From assembly GCF_932276165.1 (NCBI RefSeq), contig NC_063995.1:7316001-7380000 (forward strand): 64,000 bases of DNA, in the 5' to 3' direction. Below, in pieces: positions 45,501-56,227 of this stretch; within the stretch, counting starts at the first letter, position 1, and each line of letters starts with the position of its first letter. The position numbers were made by a program, and so were the translations under genes. Below the pieces are notes generated by a model that had not been told where the DNA came from, made no database searches, and saw only the letters and a list, made by a program, of their open reading frames with translations. Source of the DNA: Plutella xylostella (taxonomy: Eukaryota; Arthropoda; Insecta; Lepidoptera; Plutellidae).

Positions 45501-48500
45501 AATCGTAATAAATTGGAGAAGTATACTACAATTCATGTGCTTCTAAAATGTGTTAAACACACGGCAAATTGATAAAAAAAAATACTCGGTGCAGAAAGAA
45601 TTCCAGCTCAGCATCAGCTATGAATACAGGTTGTCAGGTCTTTTGTTCTTGAATCTTGGATCTTTGTAACGATTTTTGCAGTGACTGTAGAGTATAACGC
45701 ATGGCTGTTTATTATTGCATATATTGTTATTGATTGTTGGTGTACAGAAAGACATGAACGTGATAGCGGTGGACTGGAGCGGCGGCGGCAACACCTGGAA
45801 GTACTGGAAGGCGGTCGCCAACACGCGCAGAGTCGGCGCTGACGTCACTGAGTAAGATATAATAAGTACCTACTAAGTAGGTAATTATTATGTTTTGATG
45901 GTCGAATGGCGTATGGTTAGTGACCCTGACTGCTATGCCGAAGGTCCGGTGGTCCGATATTTGTACTCGGGTCTTGGGTGTTGATATTTATATTTAGTAT
46001 CTATCTATCTATGTATTTGTGTAGATATATCAGCTGTCCGACACCCATAACACAGGTTCTGCCTAGCTTGGCGTCGGATAGCCGTGTGTGAGATGTCCCC
46101 ACATATTTATATTTATTTATTTATGTTTATTTTTTTCCGGGAGAGTATCGAATAATCTATAATAGGGTTTAAGCTGTAACTTTCCTGGATAATGTAATCT
46201 AATGATATGGCCACAGAGAGCGCCTCTTAAATCAGTGTCGGCTATTTGTCTAAAGTCGTCGCTTTTACCTGTACTCGGCCTTCCAGCAGACTATAGGGTT
46301 GCTTGAACCCAATGATTATGAGGTTCTATAATACTTCATATTATTATGTTAAAAATCTTTAATCGTTATGGGCTCACAGATTCCTGGAGCAGCTGATGAA
46401 CGCGACGGGTGCTAGAGTGAAGGACTTCCACCTGGTGGGGCACAGCCTCGGCGCGCACATCTGTTCTTACGTGTCCTACCATCTGGGCGGAGTTAGTCGG
46501 ATTACAGGTGGGTCTGAGGTGTAGGTAGATGATTGTTTTTGGTGGGAAGATGGGTATATAAAATAATACCCTTTTTTAGCAACATTTAGATAGGATGTCC
46601 ACATCCCGTAATTTAACGCATGTTCACATATCTCGTTCGTTATAGTGATACTAAAACTAGCAGCTCTTCGAAACTTGTATGGATATGTCGCAGGCAACTG
46701 GTTTAATCTCCTGTTTGATTGAACCACTAGCCCGTTCATTGGATGGCGCTATTCAGTTGTATGACTAAAGGACAACTCGTCAAGTCGTTGATTGTAACGT
46801 TCGACGTCTTGACTGAACGTCATTCAGCGAAGTCGTTGAATGGGATATAGTATAGCAACTTTGTAATGTCTGGTTAGGGAGAACATCACCAGACAAGAAT
46901 CAACAAAAATACTATGTTACAAAGCTCTTATCTCACAAATTAACTAAACAATAACAATAAAGTTCCTTCATATTGTTGTTCATAATTATCCAGTTTCGCC
47001 ACTTTTTTTCTTTGAAACTATCCGCCCGCGGCGTAATAAAAGGTAAATCCATGTTTTCACACTATTTTAACACAAATAACGCACTTTAAAGCTAATTTAT
47101 TTGCAAAAAACTAACAATATAGGTGCTTTTTGTGTCAGCTGTCAGCTGTTAGCTGTTAGACGCCATATTTGTTTTATTCACCACCTGACTGATTTTAAGT
47201 CAGCTAACTAGTTGGACGTTTTGTGACGCTTGTACAATCAACGTTCGGCCTAGTCATACAACTGAACAGCGCCATCCAATGAACGGGCTAGTGGTTCAAT
47301 CAAACAGGAGATTAAACCAGTTGCCTGCGACATATATATTGTGAAGCAAAACTAGCTCTTGGACCCCCGTGTGAACCAAACATCATTCGGAATTCGGGCC
47401 TTTAACCCATGGAGATAAGAATCACATTATTTTATGTTCCCCAGGGCTGGACCCGGCGCAGCCGTGCTTCCGCACATCAGACCTGACGAGCAAGCTGGAC
47501 ACGTCGGACGCAGACTTCGTGGACGTCATCCACACCAACGGACGCCTGCTCAAGAAGATTGGCTTCGGACTGCCCGAGCCTATCGGTAACTTGTAGACTT
47601 TTTAGTTGATGTTACTTTATGTAGGTACTGATTTTTGCTAGACGAGGATAGAGCAGTGGTTAGCACTTATGAAATATCTCGGCTTCTGGAAAAGTTATCG
47701 AGAAAAGTTATCGTATACATTTATAAAAGGGCAAATAAAAGTTGTATATTGTATACCGTAATTTATAGTTAGGTTTTAACTAAATACACTCATAAAATGC
47801 CTACACCAAACGGCCAATTTTTTTAATCATTTAATTTAAAATTTGAATAAAATATTATATCCTGATGCTCTGTTAAATGTAGTTACTTCAATGTTGCAGA
47901 AGGCGTAATTAAGATACCTTTTGCCAAATACGAGTGATTTGGTGCTTTTCTCAGTGGAACCTTTTCATTTCCCGTGAGTGTATATACCTATTTTCCAGGT
48001 CATGCGGACTTTTACCCCAACGGCGGCATGAAGCAGCCAGGCTGCAGGAACAAGACCAGGTCATTCTGGTCCCGCGTGCTCGGACGACTGTCTCCTGAAC
48101 GTGAGTATTGTAACACTATTTACTGATTATCACCACCTGGTTATTGACACAAATATATATACAAGTCTCTTTATGCTCTGAAACCTATTCCATAGTCACG
48201 ATGTGACAAACTTTTGTCTGCACACTTTCAGAGCACACAGCAGGAGACATATATGAATAAGAGGAAGTCCTCTTATACTTACATATTTAAATTATTACGA
48301 ATATAATTATCAATAATTATGTGTTCCACGTCAGACCTGCAGCAGGCCGTCTGCAGCCACGGGCGCGCGTACCTGTTGTTCACGGAGTCGCTCATCAACA
48401 ACAACTGCACGTTCCGCGCGCATCGCTGGAACCTCACTTACGAAGGGTAAACCAACACTTCTCCGTATATATATTCGAGACCTAGGTGGAGTAGGAGGTA

Positions 48501-49298
48501 TCCAAGTTTAAGAAACTGTACTGTAATTTTGTTTGTTTAAGTCCAACCAAGCTGCAATGAATGCGGCTGCCGCATGTCTATTTTCATGACAACCATCACG
48601 TCCCCACTGCTGGGTGGGGCACGGGTCTCCTTCCAATGAAGGAAGTGTTTTGATTGAAGCATGTCTTGTCTATATTGTCTGTATGTATTTGGTACACCAA
48701 CTCTAATAGCAATTTGTGTGTAATCCCAATTTGGATGATATTTCAGGGTGAACTCCAGCATAGCTGATGTGTGCGACAAGTCGTCAGCATCGTGCGCTAC
48801 GATGGGCATCGACGCGTTTTCAGGAGGAAAACCGAAAGCTAAAGGAGCGTACTTCGTGCTCACCACAGAGAAAGAGCCTTTTTGCCGTAAGTTTGGTTTT
48901 ACTTCTCTACTTATTTATATAACTACTGAGAAGAAAAGTTACTAGGTGCTATCTAGCTTATTTAATTAGTCTTAATTTGCCGCAGCAATCATAAACATTT
49001 CACACTATTTAGCCTTACTGACTATGAAATTGAAGGCAGGATGGACTATGAATGCTATGGTTACTAGCTACTATTTAACCCCCAATCCTTCTCTCCCCCA
49101 GCGTCCGACTGGGAGCGCGCGCACCCCCGCATAGACCTGCTCCGGGACTTCCTGCACGGCTTCCAGCTGATCCGGCCCAGCCGCGTGCCGCCCACGCCTC
49201 AATATGCGGAGCCTGACAGAGGGTTCGACCCCGGAGATGATGATGATGACGTCACGACTACCACGCAGAAGAGCTGGTATCGACGGTGGTTCGGATAG
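42590..49298 (+). CDS. Secreted pancreatic-lipase-family protein
   Basis: Eleven exons, 42590-42698, 43605-43714, 44151-44321, 45326-45463, 45748-45851, 46380-46507, 47445-47585, 47999-48100, 48335-48446, 48747-48886 and 49102-49298, in phase, 483 aa. A hydrophobic N-terminal stretch (MVNVGLVFFGAFIFHEGAS) can act as signal peptide, and the inner ATG at 42617 could also be the start. The lipase core has LIVHGFMSHSNASWV (oxyanion HG), VIAVDWSGGG, the nucleophile Ser in HLVGHSLGAH, the Asp in GLDPAQPCF, and the His in VCSHGRAYLLF. So the Ser-Asp-His triad is present. It is probably a neutral triacylglycerol lipase or phospholipase A1 of the insect family; the substrate cannot be told. The N-terminal extension of about 130 aa and an acidic tail (DDDDD) are less typical. 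AATAAA-like signals lie near 49660. Confidence 0.92.
44019..44112. mobile_element. TIR mini-element (family B), partial
   Basis: The left end AGGGCTAGTACGGGGCGCAA and the inner 'gttttgcatcgcgcagcctc' match the other family B copies. The right end decays after aacttttgtcatgcg. It ends about 40 bp before lipase exon 3. Confidence 0.7.
45900..46134 (+). mobile_element. tRNA-derived SINE, second type
   Basis: It has a degraded tRNA-like head (gaatggcgtatggttagtga) and box-B-like region. The body 'tatcagctgtccgacaccca', then 'cataacacaggttctgccta' and 'gtcggatagccgtgtgtgag', is a frequent lepidopteran SINE body, ending in TTTA repeats. It lies in lipase intron 5. Confidence 0.8.
46686..47332. mobile_element. 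DNA element with long TIRs (about 85 bp) and TA target
   Basis: 647 bp. The left end starts TGTCGCAGGCAACTGGTTTA and the right end is its reverse complement, TAAACCAGTTGCCTGCGACA. The match continues inward through CTCCTGTTTGATTGAACCAC to TTCAGTTGTATGACTA with few differences. TA flanks both ends (46684-46685 and 47333-47334), which fits a Tc1/mariner-like or similar TA-targeting family; that assignment is an inference. No transposase is encoded. It lies in lipase intron 6. Confidence 0.85.
48580..48655. repeat. Lepidopteran 'ccccactgctggg' repeat
   Basis: Contains 'catcacgtccccactgctgg' and 'ggcacgggtctccttccaat'. Same family as 22136-22205 and 60600-60660. Non-coding, in lipase intron 9. 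Confidence 0.55.
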
Positions 49299-49752
49299 TG
49301 TTTTTGTTTTTGGAGTCTTAGTTACCTCAATCTGCCCGAGTTGGCAATGACACAATCTTACCAAAGTTGCAGATGTGTATGTACCTATGTGATGAAAAAA
49401 TAATTATATTTAATATGATTTTTCATGCATAAGTGTTAGATAAGCTGCAAACAGAATTACATTTTACTAGTATAACTTTTGAAGTGATACCTATCTGTAA
49501 TAATGAATCGATTTTTGTATTGTCATTTTATTAGTATTAGCCATTATAAGACAAATAGTATAAATTAGCTGTTATAAGCTACGGTTAAAAGTATTATCTG
49601 TTCAATGCTTTTAGCGTAATTAAAACATGCAATGTCCAACAGTATTTTTTATGAATAAGTAATAAAATAAATCATAATACCTTTCAACATTCTAGTTGGT
49701 GTGTTTAAATGAAACCCTTTAGAAGTTAAGCAGTGGGATAGTAAATTCAATC

Positions 49753-52700
49753 ATGAAAAAGAAGAAACATGAAAATAAAACCAAAGAGACACTACAAAGG
49801 AAGTTTCTGTTTTTTGGAAGGAACAGCAACATCCACGGACTTCGATTCATTGTACAGGAGAATGAACATCCTATTTCAAGGTACAGTGATTTCAGTTCTA
49901 TATTTTCTTATAACAAAATACCTACTGATAATGTAGATCGTAAGAACGCCAGAAGTAGACAATTCAGAAATAAACAGATTATAGGTTAGTTAAATACTAC
50001 AATATACTTTTTGATATAAATTTTGATTGAAAATTAAAATTTTAGACCTCTAATTAATTTATGTGTGACTGGCTGGTACAATCTCCAGTCCTGCAATGTC
50101 GATTTCCCAGCATGTCGAACGAGCATTACGTCGATTTCCCACCACGTCGACTCAATTAGATATTTGAAGTCAGTCAAGAAAAAAGGGTAGGGCGTCTTTA
50201 TTTTCGATAGTTTCAATACCAAAAACAAGTGCTATTTTTTGTTGTTGTATGTAGAACTTTACATCACATAAACTTAGGTAATTATAACTGATATATAAAT
50301 ATACTTATATAATAAAATATACATATTCAAATATCCTATACATATCAATAACGAACAAACCACTTGAACACCCGTAGGATATTCTGGCTACTAATCGTGG
50401 CGGGGTCCGGCGGCTGCCTGTACCTGCTGCTGCTGTCCATCGTGGCGCACAACGAGCACATCAGCTTCACCCCGGACACCCTGTATCTGGACTGGACCAC
50501 CATGTTCCCCGCTGTGACCATCTGCGAGCTGTATACCGACTATGGATATAAGGACGCGCTGGACAAGTTTCAGAGGCTCTATCGTATGGATTTTTGTCGT
50601 TATTGTTGAGTTTAGTTAGTGAAAGATGCAAGTTTCAGTAGTTTTTATAGGACACAAGGTCGGCTTTAAAGGCTACGGCTTAATAAAATGAAATAGCTAC
50701 GCCGACTTTGAAACATTGGCATTGTTCGGAATGACGATCAGTTTACTAAATAAGACGTGACAAAAGTTCTCCGTCGTGCTCACTCTTGAGCCTGCGCGAT
50801 GTGAGTGACACCGATGCAAAACTTTTGTCACGTCTTAAATGCGCCCCGTACTAGCCCTTCTGTACAATGTATTATTATCTCCCAGCGGAACTGTTCAAGT
50901 CGGCGAACTACGACCTCAAAAAGCGTCTGACGAGCGTGCTGTTCAACGAGGGCCGCTGCAACAAGCGCGGGCTGTGCGCGCCCTGCGGAGACGGCGTGCC
51001 CTGCGGAGACGGCGTGCCCTGCGACCTGGCCTGGCGGAATATTAGCGAGAGGGTAAATAAAGATATAAGTACCGAAGAAAAAAGTGGTAGTGATGGGTGA
51101 AATCATGCGCTCTCTCATTTGAATCACCTTACAACGAAAAACACAATCATTTCGGAAAAAATAAGGCTAAAGTATGGCTAAAACTGCTATGCTGTCAGGT
51201 TTTCCGTTATTTATTGTATTGTATACCTACCTCTAGTCTTTGCTGTCAGGCCACCGATCGAGGGTTGTTACTTCTACATACATCAGGAACCCGGGAGCGG
51301 AGAGAGACCTTTGTAAGGCCGCTAATTACGAATAGCCACCCTGTTTTAATGCAACGGGAGTTTTTATTGCAACATGCCCCGCGTTAACATATTGAAAATG
51401 TGCGGCTGCCCGTCGACGTCCGTCATAAAAATGGTGCCGTTATCAGTTTTTGTTAACAAGCGGCTTGGCGCTGCTAGCATAGCTAGATTGACTGTTGGCT
51501 GATGATATCTGTAAATTTACAGATCCGCATGAAGTGCGAGGCGCTGGTGTGGGAGTGCTCGTACAACGGCCGCGGGTTCCCGTGCTGCCGGCACTTCGTG
51601 GCCGTCGACTCCGCCAAGGGACCCTGCTTCGCGCTCAACTCCATGCACACCAAGTAATAGTGTCCTGAAGGGCTAGTACGGGGTGCATTTAAGACGTGAC
51701 AAGAGTTTTGCATCGCGCTCACTCACACCGCGCAGCCTCAAGAGCGAGCGCGACGGAGAACTCTGGTCACGTCTTAATAGCGCCCCGTGCTACAGGGCCT
51801 GCTCTGTACCCCTAGTAGAGATTATTTATATATTTTTATAATATAGAATATTTATAAAGTCAAAATATATTAGATTATTCTGCCCTCTGCATACGATTTA
51901 TGTCCAAAGTTTTGTGGAAGTTTGCGCCACTATGTAAGCAAGTGTAGCGAGGGATACCGTCCGGCCCGCTGGACGACGACCGACGGCCTTAGTTAGCAGA
52001 TTATAGTAGGTGGATGAGGAAGGCCGAAGATACTGTGTTGTAGCGCTCTTTAGGAGAGGCCTTAGGTTCAGTGGACGATTACTACTTAAATTTTATTAAA
52101 TCCTTAAATTTTCATATTTTTTTCAGCATACCGAAAGAAGCCAAGTCATTTGTCGTGAATCGAACTACTGGCCCCGGCATTCTAAAGTTCAAAGCCAATA
52201 CAATAACGGTTTGTACCACTAACACTTAACACACTAGAAGAAAAAAACCAACAGAGGGGTGCACGAAAGGAGCCTCCCCAAGTGACGTACTTTGTAATAT
52301 GCGTCCGGCGCGGCGCACCCTGCGGCCGCTACACGGGTTCGTTATCGTCAATAAACTCGTTTGACGCGCGTTCCACCAATCACAGCGCCGTATTTATGGC
52401 GGAACGCCATATAGTGACGTTTGTCTTCGTTGATAACGAACCCGTCCACCCATGTAGCGGCAGCTGGGCGTTTAGCGACTGACTCTATTTGGACTAGCCA
52501 ATCCTTTCACCACGGTGATAAACCTTAGCTTTAGTGTTTGACACACTCACCCACTCGCTAAGAAGCGGTTGCAACAGTTGTAACTTCAAAAGCTTTCTTC
52601 CTTCTACCTCCCAGATGTACGTACACAGCCCCGAGGAGCTAGCAACCCAGTACCTGGACCCGAAGCTCTCATACAACGTGTTCGAGCGCGTGCGGCGCGT

Positions 52701-55700
52701 GGACTTCGTGGTGGCCGTGGCGGAGATGGGCAACGACGCCGCTCTGTACCACGAAGACATACACTCGAGGAGTGCCCAGCTGCCGCTACACGGCTTCCGT
52801 ATCGTCGATAAACTCGTTTAATGCGCGTTCCTCAAATCACAGCGCCGTATTAATGGTGAATCGCGATAACGAACCCGTCAACCCATGTAGCGGCAGCTGG
52901 GCATTCAGCGATTGACCCTAATCTGACTGGCTAATCCTTTCACCACGATGATAAACACTAGCTTAGTGTTTGACACGCTCACCCATTGCGCTAAGAATAT
53001 GAAACAGTTGGAAAGCGTTTCTTCTTTCTTTCTACCTTCAACCTCTATTCCCCAGATGTACGTACACAGCCCCGAAGAGCTAGCGACCCAGTACCTGGAC
53101 CCGAAGCTCTCCTACAACGTGTTCGAGCGCGTGCGGCGCGTGGACTTCGTGGTGGCCGTGGCGGAGATGGGCAACGACGCTGCTCTGTACCACGAAGACA
53201 TACACTCGAGGCAGTGTCGGTACCCGGATGAGGTGCCGCGGTCTTTTATACACTCGTACAAGGTACTTTATTGTATTTTATTTAAGAAATTTTAAGCGTC
53301 GGTAGTAGGCTGGCTTCAGTCATCGTAACTGATCAGGATCAATGAGGTTAAGCACGCATGGCACGGTTAGCCATTGGATGGGGGACGCTTCCGTACGCGA
53401 GTTACCTCTGACTACCCCTTCGGGGATTACAGTCGTGAGCATATGTATGTATGTATTTATTTAAGAAATTCTACCTGCCACCTAGTAGGTACCTAATAGG
53501 TACTTACTCATTATCTGTGCTGTCACTTATACTTGTGGACTTCGTGGTGGCCGTGGCGGTGCCCTGATGAGGTGCCGCGGTCTTTTATACACTCATACAA
53601 GGTATTTTTTTAAGGAAATGCAACTTCTTTTGTTTTTACTTGTGTCTAAAAAGGTTGTTGTTATTTTATAGGTGTGAAATAGCTTCGAAACTAATTAAGA
53701 TTTATAGGCGTTCTTTTGTTTCGAAGAATCGCGAGTTTTTTTTTATCTAGGTACATTATTGAAATGTTAATTCAACTCGTTTCTATGTACTTTAGAACAG
53801 TTACAAAGACCGAATATAATTAAGTAAGAAACACAAACAATAGATGCATTTTGGATGCAATACCCTTTCAACTTTTCTTGGAACGTCCAAAATAGTCGAA
53901 CATTACATAACAGCGTCTGTTCCACTGTTGACTTATAATAATGATCGTTTGTGGACTATTGCAGGCGTATTCATACGGAGCCTGCAGACTGGCTTCAGAC
54001 ACGGAGATGTTGTATAACCACTGCGGATGTGTGCATCCGGTCAGGGACCTGCGATGTGAGTCTTCTTCATTTTTTTTTTTTTTTTTTTTAATCTGTTTTT
54101 ATTTAGGGACTTTTGTCACGGGGTGACTCCTGGCCACACCACCTATTTTACTTTTACTCATTCCAACATGACTTACCCTTAATAAATTCAGTCAGATAAA
54201 TTTCCTTCAAACAATTTTACATCGAGGTCGTTTTGTACTAAAATAGCAATAACTTTTTTGTTAATTGAAACAATAGCAACTTTTTATACCATTTTGGAAA
54301 CTGCATTAAATGAGAAATCTTTTCAAATAAGGTGCCAGGTTGGCGTGGTATATTTTTTTTACAATATGTAGAGTCAAAGTTGTTTATAAAAAAATACGAT
54401 TACCTTTTATGACTTTGAAAACCGTGTTTTTTTTAAACATACAGCATTACTCGATATTTTTTTGACTGCGATCAATAGCAGGGCTATACAGGGTGATGCA
54501 ACACCAAACAAATTCTAACAATATGGATTTTTGTACCGGCGGCACGCAAAAAACTGATCCAAGGTGTCGATTTTCAGCAAATTTATAAAAGTGTCAATAT
54601 CTCGAAAATTATCGAGTTTTTACTAAGGTCATATTGTGATATTCTGGCCTCTCATGAGCTGACCTATCAGCCCTTTAAGGGATGACGTTGACTTTTGGGA
54701 CATCCTGTATAGTCCTTTTGTAGTATTGGTAGTTGCTCCAAATTATAATTAAGAACAAATATTATTAACAATTAATTAAATATGTGAAAATTTACTTACT
54801 ACTTTCTTAGCAAAGCGTAAATTTTTGTAAGTACCGTTCTTTGTTTCCAGCCATGTCATTTTATTAATTTAGATCAACAGAGTATGCTTCACTTTACTTC
54901 AATGTTCCTATTTTGCAGATAAGGAAAAGTTTTGCAACTACACTGGAATAAATTGCCTGGATACATATAAAAGTGAGTTGCTACACACGACACACACATG
55001 TTTGAATTCTTTGATTATTTGGTTTTTGCCGGTGAATATTAAAATAACTCGGCATTCAAAGAATTTGTAGTACTTACTTAGGTACATTGATACCTACCCA
55101 AGAGTTGATGAACACCCTCGCTGTATCGCCAGTGTACTAGATGTACCAAGGGTATTACCGCGGAGATATGTACCTACTTCAAATTCACTCTAGATTAGCT
55201 TTCGCTGAGTAGCCCCGAATACCACACCAGGCCAAGGAAGTAATTTCATACACAATTTCAGCTCAAATGGAAGAGATGGACACTGAAGATACATGTCTAC
55301 CATCGTGCGTGGAGATGGAACTCAAACTTATTCACATTGAAGAAACTCTTAGGTAAGATAGGCAGAATCACAGAACACATTAGAATCTTTAGCAATTAAA
55401 ATGGTATACCTTCTTACTTAATGAAATAAAAGTAAGTAGGGACCTACCTAAGTAATAAGTAATTAAGTATATATTTCGTATCAGAAAGTACTAATTTTGG
55501 TTTAAGTTTAGTAATGATATACTTATTACATTTGAAGTCACTACGTTATAATACGCAATATTTTTCAGAGAAACTGGCGACGATTCAGACACAGTGGTGA
55601 CTATTCGCATGGCCTCTCTGCCCACACTTCGCTACGTGCGGCACCTGCTGCGAACTAACTTAGATTTAGTTGGTATGTTTATTTTAACAAATACTGTTGA

Positions 55701-55856
55701 AAATAATGTAATTGTACTTATAGTTAGTTTTTTTAGTATGTATAAAAAATTTATTTATTTTCAGTATCCATTGGTGGCTTGGCCGGATTATTCTTCGGTG
55801 CATCAATTTTGAGTGTCGTTGAAACATTCTACTTAATTCTAAGGAAACCATCTTAA
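49753..55856 (+). CDS. Pickpocket-type DEG/ENaC sodium channel subunit
   Basis: Eleven exons, 49753-49880, 50378-50583, 50886-51052, 51523-51653, 52127-52208, 53056-53262, 53965-54055, 54919-54972, 55262-55352, 55569-55672 and 55765-55856, in phase, 450 aa. It is an amiloride-sensitive-type cation channel subunit with two membrane segments and a large Cys-rich outside loop. The N-terminal cytosolic SNIHGLRFI is the HG gating motif. TM1 is FWLLIVAGSGGCLYLLLLSIV. The loop has FPAVTIC, FPCCRHF, YGACRLASDTEMLYNHCGC and CLPSCVEMEL. TM2 has GGLAGLFFGASILSVVE with the GxS selectivity motif. Exon 3 has a 6-residue internal duplication (CGDGVP twice). The reading uses the second copy of a duplicated exon (53056-53262), because only that copy has an intact donor. 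Which ppk member it is cannot be told. Confidence 0.92.
50751..50858. mobile_element. TIR mini-element (family B), left end shortened
   Basis: Inverted blocks AAGACGTGACAAAAGTT (left) and AACTTTTGTCACGTCTTAAA (right). The right end continues to TGCGCCCCGTACTAGCCCTT as in the family. The left tip is missing. It ends just before ppk exon 3. Confidence 0.75.
51669..51797. mobile_element. TIR mini-element (family B), most complete copy
   Basis: Left end AGGGCTAGTACGGGGTGCAT, right end GCGCCCCGTGCTACAGGG, with the 'aagacgtgac' inner inverted pair. It begins 15 bp after the donor of ppk exon 4. Confidence 0.78.
52314..52469. mobile_element. TIR mini-element (family A), long copy
   Basis: About 156 bp. 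The inner ends ACGGGTTCGTTATC and GATAACGAACCCGT are perfect reverse complements. The outer ends (ctgcggccgctac and gtagcggcagctggg) extend the inverted repeat. It lies upstream of the first copy of the duplicated ppk exon. Confidence 0.82.
52615..52770 (+). pseudogene. First, broken copy of ppk exon 6
   Basis: Identical in protein to 53056-53211, starting MYVHSPEELATQYLDPK. There are four base differences, all silent (GAG/GAA, GCA/GCG, TCA/TCC, GCC/GCT). It has its own good acceptor (cctcccag). After CACTCGAGG the copy runs into the family A mini-element at 52774, so the last 17 codons and the splice donor are missing. If it were used, the frame would stop at 52819-52821 inside the mini-element. 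It is best read as a dead duplicate or poison exon. Confidence 0.85.
52774..52902. mobile_element. TIR mini-element (family A), directly joined to the broken ppk exon
   Basis: 129 bp from GCCCAGCTGCCGCTACACGG to CATGTAGCGGCAGCTGGGC. The outer inverted ends are clear (gcccagctgccgctaca / tgtagcggcagctgggc). It is shorter than 52314-52469 because part of the inside is lost. It sits exactly where the first exon copy ends. Confidence 0.85.
53315..53445 (+). mobile_element. SINE with 5S rRNA-like region
   Basis: The stretch around 53330-53392, with 'gatcaatgaggttaagcacg', 'gcacggttagccattggatg' and 'ggggac', closely resembles the internal promoter part of eukaryotic 5S rRNA (GAUCACCGAAGUUAAGCA ... 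GGUUAGUACUUGGAUGGGUGAC). It is followed by 'taccccttcggggattacag' and a gtatgtatgtat tail. It therefore looks like a 5S-derived (SINE3-type) element and not a 5S gene, since the ends of 5S rRNA are absent. Confidence 0.72.
53532..53605 (+). repeat. Third fragment of ppk exon 6 with donor
   Basis: Two pieces of the exon are joined: GTGGACTTCGTGGTGGCCGT (from the middle) and GATGAGGTGCCGCGGTCTTT to CACTCATACAAG (the end), followed by a GTATTT donor. The middle of the exon is deleted. No acceptor is present, so it cannot be an exon by itself. Confidence 0.82.
54485..54711. mobile_element. Possible short-TIR element
   Basis: Begins TATACAGGGTGATGC and ends GACATCCTGTATA, a short imperfect inverted repeat around about 200 bp of non-coding DNA in ppk intron 7. 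A similar end (tatacaggatgttgc) is seen at 62235. Confidence 0.4.
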
Positions 55857-56227
55857 ACCTTTGTAAAACACGATGAATAAATAAAACTATCGGTGTTATA
55901 TAAGTATGTATGCTATATTAAGTATTCTGAATTCAGGTAGGGGTTAACCATAAACTCACGTTTTTAGATAATGTAGGTATTTCTAAAAGACTTCATTAGT
56001 ACCTAGTCACATGTAAAAAATATTTATCATTATTGAGCTTTTCTTTCCTACTTGTGAAGTCTCGCAAACTGCGGAGTTGCTATTGCGACCACGTACCGTT
56101 TTATCGATATCCACTTTGGGCCGCTACCTGTCGAGATATCTAGAATTTGCTGAGGAGTAACATGCGGAAACGTGTAAGGATTTGATATCCTCTGATTTAT
56201 AATATAAAAGGGTAAAAAATATAAATA

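Noticed and set aside
53330..53395. 5S rRNA gene
   Set aside because: Only the internal part resembles 5S rRNA; both ends are missing and a SINE-like tail follows.
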